Origin: Vicingus serpentipes
GTDB lineage: Bacteria > Bacteroidota > Bacteroidia > Flavobacteriales_E > Vicingaceae
Reading direction: 5' to 3'
DNA length: 64,000 nt
Assembly (NCBI RefSeq): GCF_007993035.1
Contig: NZ_VOOS01000004.1
Location: forward strand, 327,365-391,364
A model generated the notes under the pieces. The model was not told where the DNA came from. It did no database searches and saw only the letters and a list, made by a program, of their open reading frames with translations. A program made the position numbers and the translations under genes. Positions 27,426 through 36,341 of this stretch are shown here, one piece after another; the first letter of the stretch is position 1; each line of letters begins with the position of its first letter.

Positions 27426-29021
27426 ATGAAAAAATTAGCATTTATAATCTCATTCTTTGTATTAACCTCATTAGGTTTTAGCCAAGGTGTAGAAAGAAGT
27501 TTAGAAAGTTTTACAGGAGTAAAAATTTCATCAGCGTTCAATGTTGAATTAATAGAAGGTCCTTCAAGTTCTGTTAAAATAGAAGGTGTACCTGAGCAAT
27601 ATATTGAAAACATTATTACAGAAGTAAACGGAGATGTGCTTAATGTTTATGTAAAAGGGAAAGTAAAAGCAGCAAATGATATGAGATTAACCATTAGTTA
27701 CCAAACGCTTAATTCTGTTGAAGTAAGTGGGGCATCATCAGTAAAAGCAAATAATGCAATAAATGCTAACAACTTTACAATTAAAACAAGTGGAGCTTCC
27801 AGTCTTGAATTAGATGTAAATGCACAAGATGTTAAATTAACTTCTTCTGGAGCAAGTGAAACAATACTAAAAGGATTTGCAAAAACTTTTAGCCCTTCAT
27901 TATCAGGAGCTTCAACACTTAAAGCAAAAAACTTTCAAGCAAATAAAGTAGAAATTAGTACTTCAGGAGCTTCTAATGTAAGTGTTTATGCAGCTGAAGA
28001 AATTTATGGATCAGCAACTGGAGCTTCTGATGTAAATGTATATGGAAATCCTCCAGTAAGTGTTATATCAAAATCTGGAGCATCTGATGTTAAAGGTGAA
28101 GAAGGAGGGTTAAATATTACTATTGGGAATAGCAATAATAGCGAAGATGTAAATGTAATAGTTGGTAAAACGGGAGTAAGAGTTAGTGATGACGAAAGTG
28201 TAAATGTAAATACTGCCAATAATAATGTAAGTGTTATTAATGATACAACAAGAGTAAAATGGAGAAACACTCAAATTTTAATTATCGATGATAATGTGTC
28301 AATTAAAAGAGAACCTAAAAAAAGAAGAAACCATTGGGCAGGAATTGATTTAGGTATAAATGGTTTTGTAAATTCTTCAGGTAGTTTCGACCTAAAAAAT
28401 GATCCTAGTCTTGAAGCGGCTGACCCCAAAAAAGTAACTCAATTTATGGAGTTAGATTATGCTAAATCATGGAAATTAGGAATAAACTTTTGGGAACATT
28501 TTTTTAAATTAAAAGAACACCATGTAGGTTTAGTTACTGGATTAGGTTTGGAATATAATAATTATGAGTTAAGAAATAACGTTAGTTTAATTGCTGATGG
28601 AGGTTCATTTGTAAACAATACGTTAACTCCATTTAATGAAGAATATACGTGGGGAATTGTTGACACAACTTTAAGTTATTCTAAAAACAGATTTAAAACA
28701 TTTTACATTACAGCTCCTTTTTTGTTTGAAATAAACACTGGGCAACATAAAAATAAATCTTTTCATGTTTCTACAGGAGCTATTTTAGGCTATAAGTTTA
28801 AAACAAAAATGAAATATAAGTATGAAGAGAATGGTGATACACAAAAGTATAAAGACACTCAAAACTTTAATACAAACCCTTTTAAAGTTGATTTAACAGC
28901 CAGAGTAGGTTATGGATGGTTTACAGCTTTTGCCACGTATAGTTTAACTCCATTGTTTGAAAATAATAGAGGACCAGAATTACACGCTTTTAGTGTTGGT
29001 ATGGCCTTAATAGGATTTTAG
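27426..29021 (+). CDS. DUF2807 (head GIN) beta-helix protein with C-terminal PorT-like barrel
   Basis: A 531-residue exported protein with a signal peptide ending near GFSQG. Residues 25-220 are a DUF2807 domain: a right-handed beta-helix made of turns marked by seven (S/T)GAS motifs (VSGASSV, TSGASSL, SSGASET and so on). A Val/Asn-rich linker and a basic patch (KREPKKRRNHW) follow. Residues 295-531 alternate polar and hydrophobic residues (GIDLGINGFVNSSG, then GLVTGLGLEYNNYEL) and end AFSVGMALIGF, as in PorT-like outer-membrane barrels. The role is unknown. The upstream ECF-type promoter suggests it belongs to an envelope-stress regulon. Confidence 0.87.
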   Translation: MKKLAFIISFFVLTSLGFSQGVERSLESFTGVKISSAFNVELIEGPSSSVKIEGVPEQYIENIITEVNGDVLNVYVKGKVKAANDMRLTISYQTLNSVEVSGASSVKANNAINANNFTIKTSGASSLELDVNAQDVKLTSSGASETILKGFAKTFSPSLSGASTLKAKNFQANKVEISTSGASNVSVYAAEEIYGSATGASDVNVYGNPPVSVISKSGASDVKGEEGGLNITIGNSNNSEDVNVIVGKTGVRVSDDESVNVNTANNNVSVINDTTRVKWRNTQILIIDDNVSIKREPKKRRNHWAGIDLGINGFVNSSGSFDLKNDPSLEAADPKKVTQFMELDYAKSWKLGINFWEHFFKLKEHHVGLVTGLGLEYNNYELRNNVSLIADGGSFVNNTLTPFNEEYTWGIVDTTLSYSKNRFKTFYITAPFLFEINTGQHKNKSFHVSTGAILGYKFKTKMKYKYEENGDTQKYKDTQNFNTNPFKVDLTARVGYGWFTAFATYSLTPLFENNRGPELHAFSVGMALIGF

Positions 29022-29061
29022 TTAGTACCCCTTTTTTCCTTCCTGTTTAGTTAGTGCAAAT

Positions 29062-29091
29062 AAAAAACCCATCAATTCTGATGGGTTTTTT
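29062..29091. terminator. Bidirectional terminator between DUF2807 and M1 peptidase genes
   Basis: A 13-bp perfect stem (AAAAAACCCATCA and its complement) with an ATTC loop. The A run before and T run after let it end transcripts from both converging genes. Confidence 0.88.
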
Positions 29092-29095
29092 GGTT

Positions 29096-31723
29096 TTATT
29101 TTATACCTAAAATTTGTTTTAATCTCGGATTAGTTTCGGTTTCTTTAACTTTATTAATAATTGTCATTAATTGTTTTTGTTGTTTTTCAGCGATTTCAAT
29201 TTTTGTATTTAAATCAACTGCTTCTTGCGAATCGGGTTTTAAAGTTTTTAAATCTGTTTTATAATCGATTATCTGTTGAACATATTTATTTTCAAGTTCT
29301 GCAACAGCATTAATTCCTGTCATTCTCATCCACCAAGCTTCCTCTTTAATCGAAACTTCCTCTAATAAAGGCAAAGCTTCCTCAATCACGTTGTCAGGCT
29401 GTTTTTGTAAATAATTACCATAAGATGAAATAAAGTTGTATTTACCAAATCCATTAAGTTGAGGATATTTTTCGATAAAAAATTTATTTTGCTCTGGACC
29501 GCCATGTTTTTCATATACAGTAGCTACAGCATTTATTAGTGAAACGTTTGTTTCCTTTTCATACTTTTTCGCATAAGTTAAAGCGTCTTCCTTGCTTGAA
29601 TAGGCTAATGCATTTAATGATTTACCAGCGATGTAATAAGAATCTTCTTCAACTCCTTTTTTTACAATTTCTATAGTAGCAGCATCATCAGAAAAATGTT
29701 TAGCTAATACACCTATTGCATCTCCTTTAACCCTAGTATTTTCTTCTATATTAATTAAAGCAATAAGTTTAGCTTTCACTTCATCAGGACTGGTTTTAAT
29801 AGCATTGTCTAAACTTCTTATAGCAGTTCTACGAATGTGTTCAAATTTATCACCTACAGCATCAATAATTATTTTTGTAGCGAAAGGTTCATTTACTTCG
29901 GCTAACTTTTTTATTGCTTCATACCTATCTAAATATTTTGGAGCATTTGCATACATATAAACCCACTCTTCGTTAGTATGGCTATCAACTTTTTCACACA
30001 ATAGCATTTTATCTCCGTCAACATTTACTAAATCAGGTTTAGAGCTCATTTCGTAAGAGAATACATTTAAAGCTTTATCAATAACCACCTCTTTGCGTTC
30101 AACTTTTCCTTCAACATAAATATCTATAGCAATAGGTAATTTATATAGCGGTGTAGTGTTAAAGTTTTGCTCTTGATTAATGTATATATTTTGAATTTTT
30201 AGTGAATCGTTATATTCATAATTTATATTTAACATTGGATGTCCGCTCGCATAAAACCATTGATTAAAAAACCAGTTTAAATCTTCTCCAGAAACATCTT
30301 CACATGCAATTCTAAGTTCGTGCATTTCTACATCAGTAAATTGGTGTTTGTTTAAGTAGTATTTTAATGATTCAAAAAAAGCATCGTCACCCAAGTAGTT
30401 TCTGAGCATATGTAATATTCTTCCTCCTTTTTGGTATGAGTGAGCATCAAACATATCTTCTCTTGCTTCAAAATCAAACCTAATCATATCTACTTGCTTA
30501 TCTTGAGCTTCTTGTAAGTATGACGACAGGTCATTTCTTAAGCCGTAGTCTGCTTTATCTAAGCCATATTTATATTCGTTCCATAAATACTCGCCATAAG
30601 TAGCAAACGATTCGTTTAAAGGAAGGTTTGACCATGACTCGCAAGTAACTAAATCGCCAAACCAATGGTGAAATAACTCATGCGCAATAACATCTTCTCC
30701 TGCGCTTCCATCTATTAGCTCTCTTTTTGTTTGTTGTACAAATTCACCATGAATAACCGCTGTGGTATTTTCCATTGCTCCAGAAACGTAATCACGAACA
30801 ACAATTTGGCTGTATTTTTTCCAAGGATAAGTTACGCCTAACCTTTTTGAATAAAACTCTAACATTTCGGTAGTTAAGCCAAAAATATCATTAGCGTATG
30901 GCGCGTAATCTTTCTCTAAATAATAATCTACATCAATTCCATTCCAAGTTTCTTTTGTAACTGAAAACTCTCCAATAGCCATCATAAACAAATACGGAGC
31001 ATGTGGTTGATCCATTTCCCAATAATCTGTTCTTGTTCCATCTGCATTAATGGTTTGAAGATTCAAAATTCCGTTAGAAAGGGTTTTATATTTATCTTCA
31101 ACAGTTATTGCAATTTCTCCAGTACATCTTTCGTTTGGAGAATCAATAGTTGGAAACCAAGCAGAATTTGATTGCGTTTCTCCTTGTGTCCAAATTTGTT
31201 GAGGTTTATCTTTTTCTTCTCCTCTAGGATTAATAAAATACAATCCTTTATCTGAAGAGATAGCATCACTTCCACCTAATGTTAATTCATCAGGCTTAGC
31301 GGTATAATCAACGAATAACTTTAAAGTGTCATTTCGTGTATATTCTTTATCTAGGTCAACAATTAACATTAACCCATCATAATTGTATTTTAAATCAATA
31401 TTTTCTTCTCCAACTAATTGTACTTTATTAATATCAAAGCCACGTGCGTTTAAGGCTAATGTATTATTAGCATGAAAATAAGGCTTTAACGTAAGCTCAG
31501 CTTTTCCATATAAATAAGCTTTTTCCCAATTAAATTTTACATCTAGCTTAGTGTGTAACAAATCAAAAAGTTTAGTATTTGATGCTTGGTAAACAGCTCG
31601 TTCAGGAAGTTTGTTTGGATCATTAATTTCAATTACCTGCTCTGGTAAATTAATAGTTTCGGTAGGTTTACAACCAAATATAAATAACATTGCCGAGGCA
31701 ATTAATAGTGCTTTGTTAGTCAT
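29096..31723 (-). CDS. M1-family metallo-aminopeptidase, lipoprotein
   Basis: An 875-residue zinc aminopeptidase of the gluzincin (M1) family. The lipobox FIFGC predicts an outer-membrane or periplasmic lipoprotein. The substrate-binding GxMEN motif is GAMEN, and the zinc site is H348-E349-x2-H352 with E371 as third ligand (HELFHHW then NESFA), the exact 18-residue spacing of the family. The C-terminal 250 residues are helical with HEAT-like repeats. It would remove N-terminal residues from peptides outside the inner membrane. It is transcribed alone and converges with the DUF2807 gene. Confidence 0.94.
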   Translation of the reverse strand: MTNKALLIASAMLFIFGCKPTETINLPEQVIEINDPNKLPERAVYQASNTKLFDLLHTKLDVKFNWEKAYLYGKAELTLKPYFHANNTLALNARGFDINKVQLVGEENIDLKYNYDGLMLIVDLDKEYTRNDTLKLFVDYTAKPDELTLGGSDAISSDKGLYFINPRGEEKDKPQQIWTQGETQSNSAWFPTIDSPNERCTGEIAITVEDKYKTLSNGILNLQTINADGTRTDYWEMDQPHAPYLFMMAIGEFSVTKETWNGIDVDYYLEKDYAPYANDIFGLTTEMLEFYSKRLGVTYPWKKYSQIVVRDYVSGAMENTTAVIHGEFVQQTKRELIDGSAGEDVIAHELFHHWFGDLVTCESWSNLPLNESFATYGEYLWNEYKYGLDKADYGLRNDLSSYLQEAQDKQVDMIRFDFEAREDMFDAHSYQKGGRILHMLRNYLGDDAFFESLKYYLNKHQFTDVEMHELRIACEDVSGEDLNWFFNQWFYASGHPMLNINYEYNDSLKIQNIYINQEQNFNTTPLYKLPIAIDIYVEGKVERKEVVIDKALNVFSYEMSSKPDLVNVDGDKMLLCEKVDSHTNEEWVYMYANAPKYLDRYEAIKKLAEVNEPFATKIIIDAVGDKFEHIRRTAIRSLDNAIKTSPDEVKAKLIALINIEENTRVKGDAIGVLAKHFSDDAATIEIVKKGVEEDSYYIAGKSLNALAYSSKEDALTYAKKYEKETNVSLINAVATVYEKHGGPEQNKFFIEKYPQLNGFGKYNFISSYGNYLQKQPDNVIEEALPLLEEVSIKEEAWWMRMTGINAVAELENKYVQQIIDYKTDLKTLKPDSQEAVDLNTKIEIAEKQQKQLMTIINKVKETETNPRLKQILGIK

Positions 31724-31881
31724 GATGTTCTTTAGTTAGTTTTATAGCCGACAAAGATGCTTAATTAATTGCTTATTTTCAACCAAATAATGATGAGTGG
31801 AAATATTGATTGAAGAAGTTGGTATTGAGTTGGTTAAACTCATCAATAATTTGTATTATTGAATAGCTGAAATGTAAACAG

Positions 31882-34158
31882 ATGTTGAAATACCTTCTTT
31901 TTCTTACAACAACTTTTATTACTACTCTTTTGTTGGGTTCTACTAACGATAGTTTGCAACAAGTTATTCAATCAAACGCTCACGATACGGTTAAGATATT
32001 GGTTTTTGAGCAATTAGCTGCTAACCACCGAAAAAATAATGAAGATTCTGCGTTTTATTATAATCAAAAAGCGATTGATTTAGCTAAGAAAATTTCTAAT
32101 CAAAAAGAAACTGCTGAAGCTTATCGAGAATATGCATTAACAGCTCAAGCAGTTGGAAAATATCCATTAGCTGTTGAATATTATACTAAAGCACAAAAAA
32201 CTCATGAAAAACGAAAGAATAAAAATGGCGTTGCAGAAGGATATAACGATATTGGAATCGCTTATTATTATGCCGGTGAATATGAAAAAGCGCGAGAAAA
32301 TTTTGAAAAATCAGGAGAAATAAAAATTCAAATTGGAGATAGTATTGGTGCTGGACAATCGTTTAACAATACAGGAATTATGCATGACATTGCAGGAAAT
32401 CCAACTGAGGCAATTAAGTTATATTTAAGAGCGATTGAAATTTATGAAAATCTAAAAGATACCAATATGGCCATTGGAACAATGGCTAACATTGGACTTA
32501 TATATATCGGACAAAAAAACTATACTGAAGCATTAAAAGTTTATACAAAACAGAAAAAATTAGCCAAGGCAATAAAAGCTAAAAAGCATTATGGAATAGC
32601 TCTTACTAGTGAAGGTACTGCATATGATTATTTAGAAAAATATGATGAAGCTCGCAAACATTTTTTTGAAGCGTTAGATATTTTTTTAGAACTAGGAGAT
32701 AAACCATTAATTGCTCAGTGTTATAATAATATAAGTGTTAATTACGAACTAACTAATAATGATGATAAGGCACTTGAATATGCTTTGAAAGCAATTAAAA
32801 TTAAAACTGAAATTGGAAGTTTTGGTAAAATTGCTGTATCGCAAATTGCAGCCGCTAAAATTTATAACAAAAGAGGTGAATATAACAAAGCATTAAACTT
32901 ATACCAAGAAGCATTAACTAATGCTGAAAATACTGGGTATATGGATTATGTGATTAAATCGCATAAAGGATTGTCAATGGCTTACGAAAAACTTAAAAAG
33001 TTTGAAAAAGCATATTATCATCAATCGCAATATATAACATTGGCGGATAGTGTTACCAATAAAGAAAACACAGAATTAATTAATGAGTTAGAGAAAAAAT
33101 ACCAAAGTGAACGTAAAGAGCAAGAAATAGAATTGCTAAATAAAACCAATGCAATTAAAGATATTGAGCTTGAAAAAGCCGGTGAAGAATCGAAGCGTAA
33201 ATCCATTCAATTATTTGGGTCGTTAGGAGTTGGGATTATTTTACTTGGGTTTTTAATTTTTGTTTATCGAGTAAATCAACAACGGAAAAGAAATAATGTG
33301 TTGTTAACCCAAAAGAATAAAGAAATAACACACCAAAAAGAAATTGTAGAAGAGCAGCATCAAGAAATTACAGACAGTATAAATTACGCAAAACGAATAC
33401 AAACAGCGCTCTTAACAAGCGATGAATATTGGAATCAAATATCATCAGAACATTTTGTGTTGCTAAAACCCAAAGATGTGGTGAGTGGCGATTTCTTTTG
33501 GGCTTTTCATACCGAAACTAACTTAGCCATTTGGGTGGCTGCCGACTGTACTGGGCATGGTGTTCCTGGTGCGTTTATGAGCATGTTGGGCATTAGCTTT
33601 TTTAATGAGATTGTTGTGGAAAACAACATCACTCAACCTTCAATAATTTTAAATAAGTTGCGTGATAAAATTATAAAAGCATTAGAGCAAAAAGGTATAG
33701 ATACTCAACAAAAAGATGGGATGGATTTAGCGTTGTGCGTATGGGATAAAAACACCAACAAACTAACTTTTGCTGGTGCAAATAACCCAGTTTGGATTAT
33801 TAGAAAAGCAACGGATCAAAATGAAGATACATTAATTATAGACGGTTACGAATTGATAGAACACAAAGCCGACAAACAACCAGTAGGATTATATTCTGGA
33901 GAGCTAAAACCATTTACAGAAAGAGAAATAGAACTTCAAAATGGAGATAGTATTTATACCTTTAGCGATGGTTATGCCGACCAGTTTGGAGGTGAAAAAG
34001 GAAAGAAATTCAAACTTAAATCATTAAAACAATTGTTGCTATCAGTACAAGGTAAAAACATGGAAGATCAAAAACAGATCTTAGATAAGATGTTTGAGGA
34101 TTGGAAAGGTAACCTAGAACAGATTGATGATGTGTGTGTAATAGGTGTGAAGGTTTGA
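31882..34158 (+). CDS. TPR-transmembrane-SpoIIE phosphatase, copy 1
   Basis: A 758-residue signalling protein. A signal peptide (MLKYLLFLTTTFITTLLLGS) exports the N-terminal half, which holds about eight tetratricopeptide repeats (residues 40-390). A single membrane helix (FGSLGVGIILLGFLIFVY) near residue 450 is followed by a coiled coil and a cytoplasmic PP2C-type SpoIIE phosphatase. Metal-binding motifs are intact: PKDVVSGDFFW, AADCTGHGVPGA, DGMDLALC, FSDGYADQFGG. Such enzymes dephosphorylate anti-sigma-factor antagonists in partner-switching systems, but no such partner gene lies nearby. It is the most diverged of the three paralogues and overlaps the next gene by TTGA. Confidence 0.9.
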   Translation: MLKYLLFLTTTFITTLLLGSTNDSLQQVIQSNAHDTVKILVFEQLAANHRKNNEDSAFYYNQKAIDLAKKISNQKETAEAYREYALTAQAVGKYPLAVEYYTKAQKTHEKRKNKNGVAEGYNDIGIAYYYAGEYEKARENFEKSGEIKIQIGDSIGAGQSFNNTGIMHDIAGNPTEAIKLYLRAIEIYENLKDTNMAIGTMANIGLIYIGQKNYTEALKVYTKQKKLAKAIKAKKHYGIALTSEGTAYDYLEKYDEARKHFFEALDIFLELGDKPLIAQCYNNISVNYELTNNDDKALEYALKAIKIKTEIGSFGKIAVSQIAAAKIYNKRGEYNKALNLYQEALTNAENTGYMDYVIKSHKGLSMAYEKLKKFEKAYYHQSQYITLADSVTNKENTELINELEKKYQSERKEQEIELLNKTNAIKDIELEKAGEESKRKSIQLFGSLGVGIILLGFLIFVYRVNQQRKRNNVLLTQKNKEITHQKEIVEEQHQEITDSINYAKRIQTALLTSDEYWNQISSEHFVLLKPKDVVSGDFFWAFHTETNLAIWVAADCTGHGVPGAFMSMLGISFFNEIVVENNITQPSIILNKLRDKIIKALEQKGIDTQQKDGMDLALCVWDKNTNKLTFAGANNPVWIIRKATDQNEDTLIIDGYELIEHKADKQPVGLYSGELKPFTEREIELQNGDSIYTFSDGYADQFGGEKGKKFKLKSLKQLLLSVQGKNMEDQKQILDKMFEDWKGNLEQIDDVCVIGVKV

Positions 34159-36341
34159 GAAGTTTAATTTACATATTATTTTTTTTGTTACCTATTATTG
34201 GGTTAGGGCAAGACTATGCTGATAAAAACTATTATTTAGTAGATAGTTTAGACTTAACTCAATTGTCTGAAGAAGATAAACAGTTAATAGTAGAAAGTTT
34301 AAAAATATTTCATTTAGCGAATGACGACACAAGCAAAGTGTATGCCTTAAGTAATATCTGCGAAAATATGAGCCATGATGATTGGAGTAAATACCAATTC
34401 TATCAATATCAAATAATAAAAGAGGGATTAAAGAAAAATAATTCATTAGAAGTAAATGATAAACTGACAGCATCATTGTCTGGAGCTTTAAATAACCTTG
34501 GAATTATATATGAAATAAAAGGAGATGTAAAAAAAGCAATAAACTGTTATAAGAAAAGTATTTCTATTGATAAAAAAAGGAATGATAAAAAAGGAGTTGC
34601 TTTTACATTAAATAATTTGGGGTTTGTTTATGATAAACAGGGGGACATACCAAAAGCGCTTGAAATTTATCATCAAAGTTTAAAATTTCTTGAGGAAAAC
34701 AAAGACAAGTATGGCATGGGTGTCACTCTAAATAACATAGGGCTTATATATAAATATCAAGGAGATAGTTCAAAAGCTTTAGAGTATTTAAATAGGAGTT
34801 TAAAACTTAGAGAAGAACTTGGAGATAAAAGTGAGATGGCAAATGCCTTAAATAATATAGGACTAGTTTATGGGGTTAGTGATAAAGCGTTAGAAATTCA
34901 TAAAAAAAGTTTACAATTACGACAAGAAGCAGGAGATAAATATGGGAGTGCGTTTTCTTATATTAACATTGGCAATATTTATTTATTACAAGGGGAAGCA
35001 TTAAAGGCAATTGATTTTTTTCAGAAAAGTTTAGACTTGAGAAAAGAAATTGGAGATAAATCAGGAATTGCTATTTCATTAAGTCATATCGGAAGAGCAA
35101 ATTTAGCATTAGGAAACACTAATGAAGCAAAAATTAATCTAGAGAATAGTTTAAAAATAGCACAAGAACTAGGATATCCTACTGAAATACAATCTGCTTC
35201 TGAATTGTTAAGTAAAGTTTATGAAGAAAAATCGGAATATTCTAAATCTTTAAAAATGTATAAATTATTTATACAGATGAGGGATAGTTTAAACAATGAA
35301 GAAAGCCAAAAAGCTACAGCGAAACAACAAGCAAAATACGAATATGAAAAACAAAAGGTTTTGGATGATGCTAAACATGATAAGCAATTAGCCATAGAAA
35401 AAGAGGCGAAAGCAAAACAAAAAATAATAACATATAGCATTGCATTAGGTCTTTTTTTAGTTGGCATATTCTTGTTGGTGGTATTTAATCGATTAAAAGT
35501 TACGCGTAAACAAAAAGGGATAATTGAGAAGCAAAAAGCAGAAGTAGAGTTAGCTCATTCAGAACTTGAAGAAAAGAACCAAGAAATAATGGATTCTATC
35601 ACCTATGCCAAGCGCATCCAAAATGCAATTTTACCCCCACTTAAAGTGGTTAAAGAGTATTTACAAGATAGTTTTATCCTTTATAAACCAAAAGACATAG
35701 TAGCAGGAGATTTTTATTGGCTAGAGTCGGTATCACCGACAGGCAATAAAAAAGATACCGCTATACTTTTTGCTGCTGCAGATTGTACTGGTCATGGCGT
35801 GCCAGGAGCAATGGTAAGTGTGGTGTGTAATAATGGGTTAAACCGAAGTGTGCGTGAATATGGTTTGACAGACCCCGGAAAAATTTTAAATAAAACTCGA
35901 GAAATAGTAATTGCAGAGTTCGAGAAAAGTGAAGATGAGGTAAAAGACGGAATGGATATCGCTTTATGTAGTTTAGAAGGGAGTACATTAAAATATGCAG
36001 GAGCTAATAACCCACTTTGGATAATTAGAAATGGAGAAATAATAGAAACAAAAGCCGATAAGCAACCAATAGGAAAGTTTGATGAGTTGTTACCTTATAC
36101 TACTCACATCTTTGAACTACAAAAAGGAGATAGTATTTACATCTTCTCTGATGGATATGTTGACCAATTTGGAGGAGAAAAAGGTAAAAAATTTAAAGCA
36201 AAAGCATTTAGAGAATTGTTACTTTCTATCCAAAATGAACCAATGGAAGAACAAAAAACAATTATAGACGAGAACTTTGAAAACTGGCGAGGTAACTTAG
36301 AGCAAATTGATGATGTTTGTGTAATTGGAGTGAAAATATGA
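34155..36341 (+). CDS. TPR-transmembrane-SpoIIE phosphatase, copy 2
   Basis: A 728-residue paralogue with the same layout: signal peptide (LRSLIYILFFLLPIIGLGQ), six to seven TPR units, membrane helix near residue 430 (YSIALGLFLVGIFLLVVF), coiled coil, and a SpoIIE phosphatase with PKDIVAGDFYW, ADCTGHGVPGA, DGMDIALC and FSDGYVDQFGG. TTG at 34155 is preferred over the in-frame ATG at 34134 because it starts the signal peptide at the same point as copy 3 and overlaps the previous TGA as TTGA. It is nearly identical to copy 3 after the signal peptide and in the phosphatase domain. Coupled translation of all three is likely. Confidence 0.88.
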   Translation: MRSLIYILFFLLPIIGLGQDYADKNYYLVDSLDLTQLSEEDKQLIVESLKIFHLANDDTSKVYALSNICENMSHDDWSKYQFYQYQIIKEGLKKNNSLEVNDKLTASLSGALNNLGIIYEIKGDVKKAINCYKKSISIDKKRNDKKGVAFTLNNLGFVYDKQGDIPKALEIYHQSLKFLEENKDKYGMGVTLNNIGLIYKYQGDSSKALEYLNRSLKLREELGDKSEMANALNNIGLVYGVSDKALEIHKKSLQLRQEAGDKYGSAFSYINIGNIYLLQGEALKAIDFFQKSLDLRKEIGDKSGIAISLSHIGRANLALGNTNEAKINLENSLKIAQELGYPTEIQSASELLSKVYEEKSEYSKSLKMYKLFIQMRDSLNNEESQKATAKQQAKYEYEKQKVLDDAKHDKQLAIEKEAKAKQKIITYSIALGLFLVGIFLLVVFNRLKVTRKQKGIIEKQKAEVELAHSELEEKNQEIMDSITYAKRIQNAILPPLKVVKEYLQDSFILYKPKDIVAGDFYWLESVSPTGNKKDTAILFAAADCTGHGVPGAMVSVVCNNGLNRSVREYGLTDPGKILNKTREIVIAEFEKSEDEVKDGMDIALCSLEGSTLKYAGANNPLWIIRNGEIIETKADKQPIGKFDELLPYTTHIFELQKGDSIYIFSDGYVDQFGGEKGKKFKAKAFRELLLSIQNEPMEEQKTIIDENFENWRGNLEQIDDVCVIGVKI
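36036..36108 (+). repeat. 73-base tract identical to 38318-38390 (paralogue copy 2 versus copy 3)
   Basis: The phosphatase-domain segment coding for the end of RNGE through the KADKQPIGKFDELLPYTTH region is base-for-base identical in copies 2 and 3, including all third codon positions. Flanking sequence shows frequent synonymous differences. A 39-base identity (34209-34247 and 36392-36430) lies just after the signal peptides. This looks like a recent gene-conversion tract. Confidence 0.75.
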
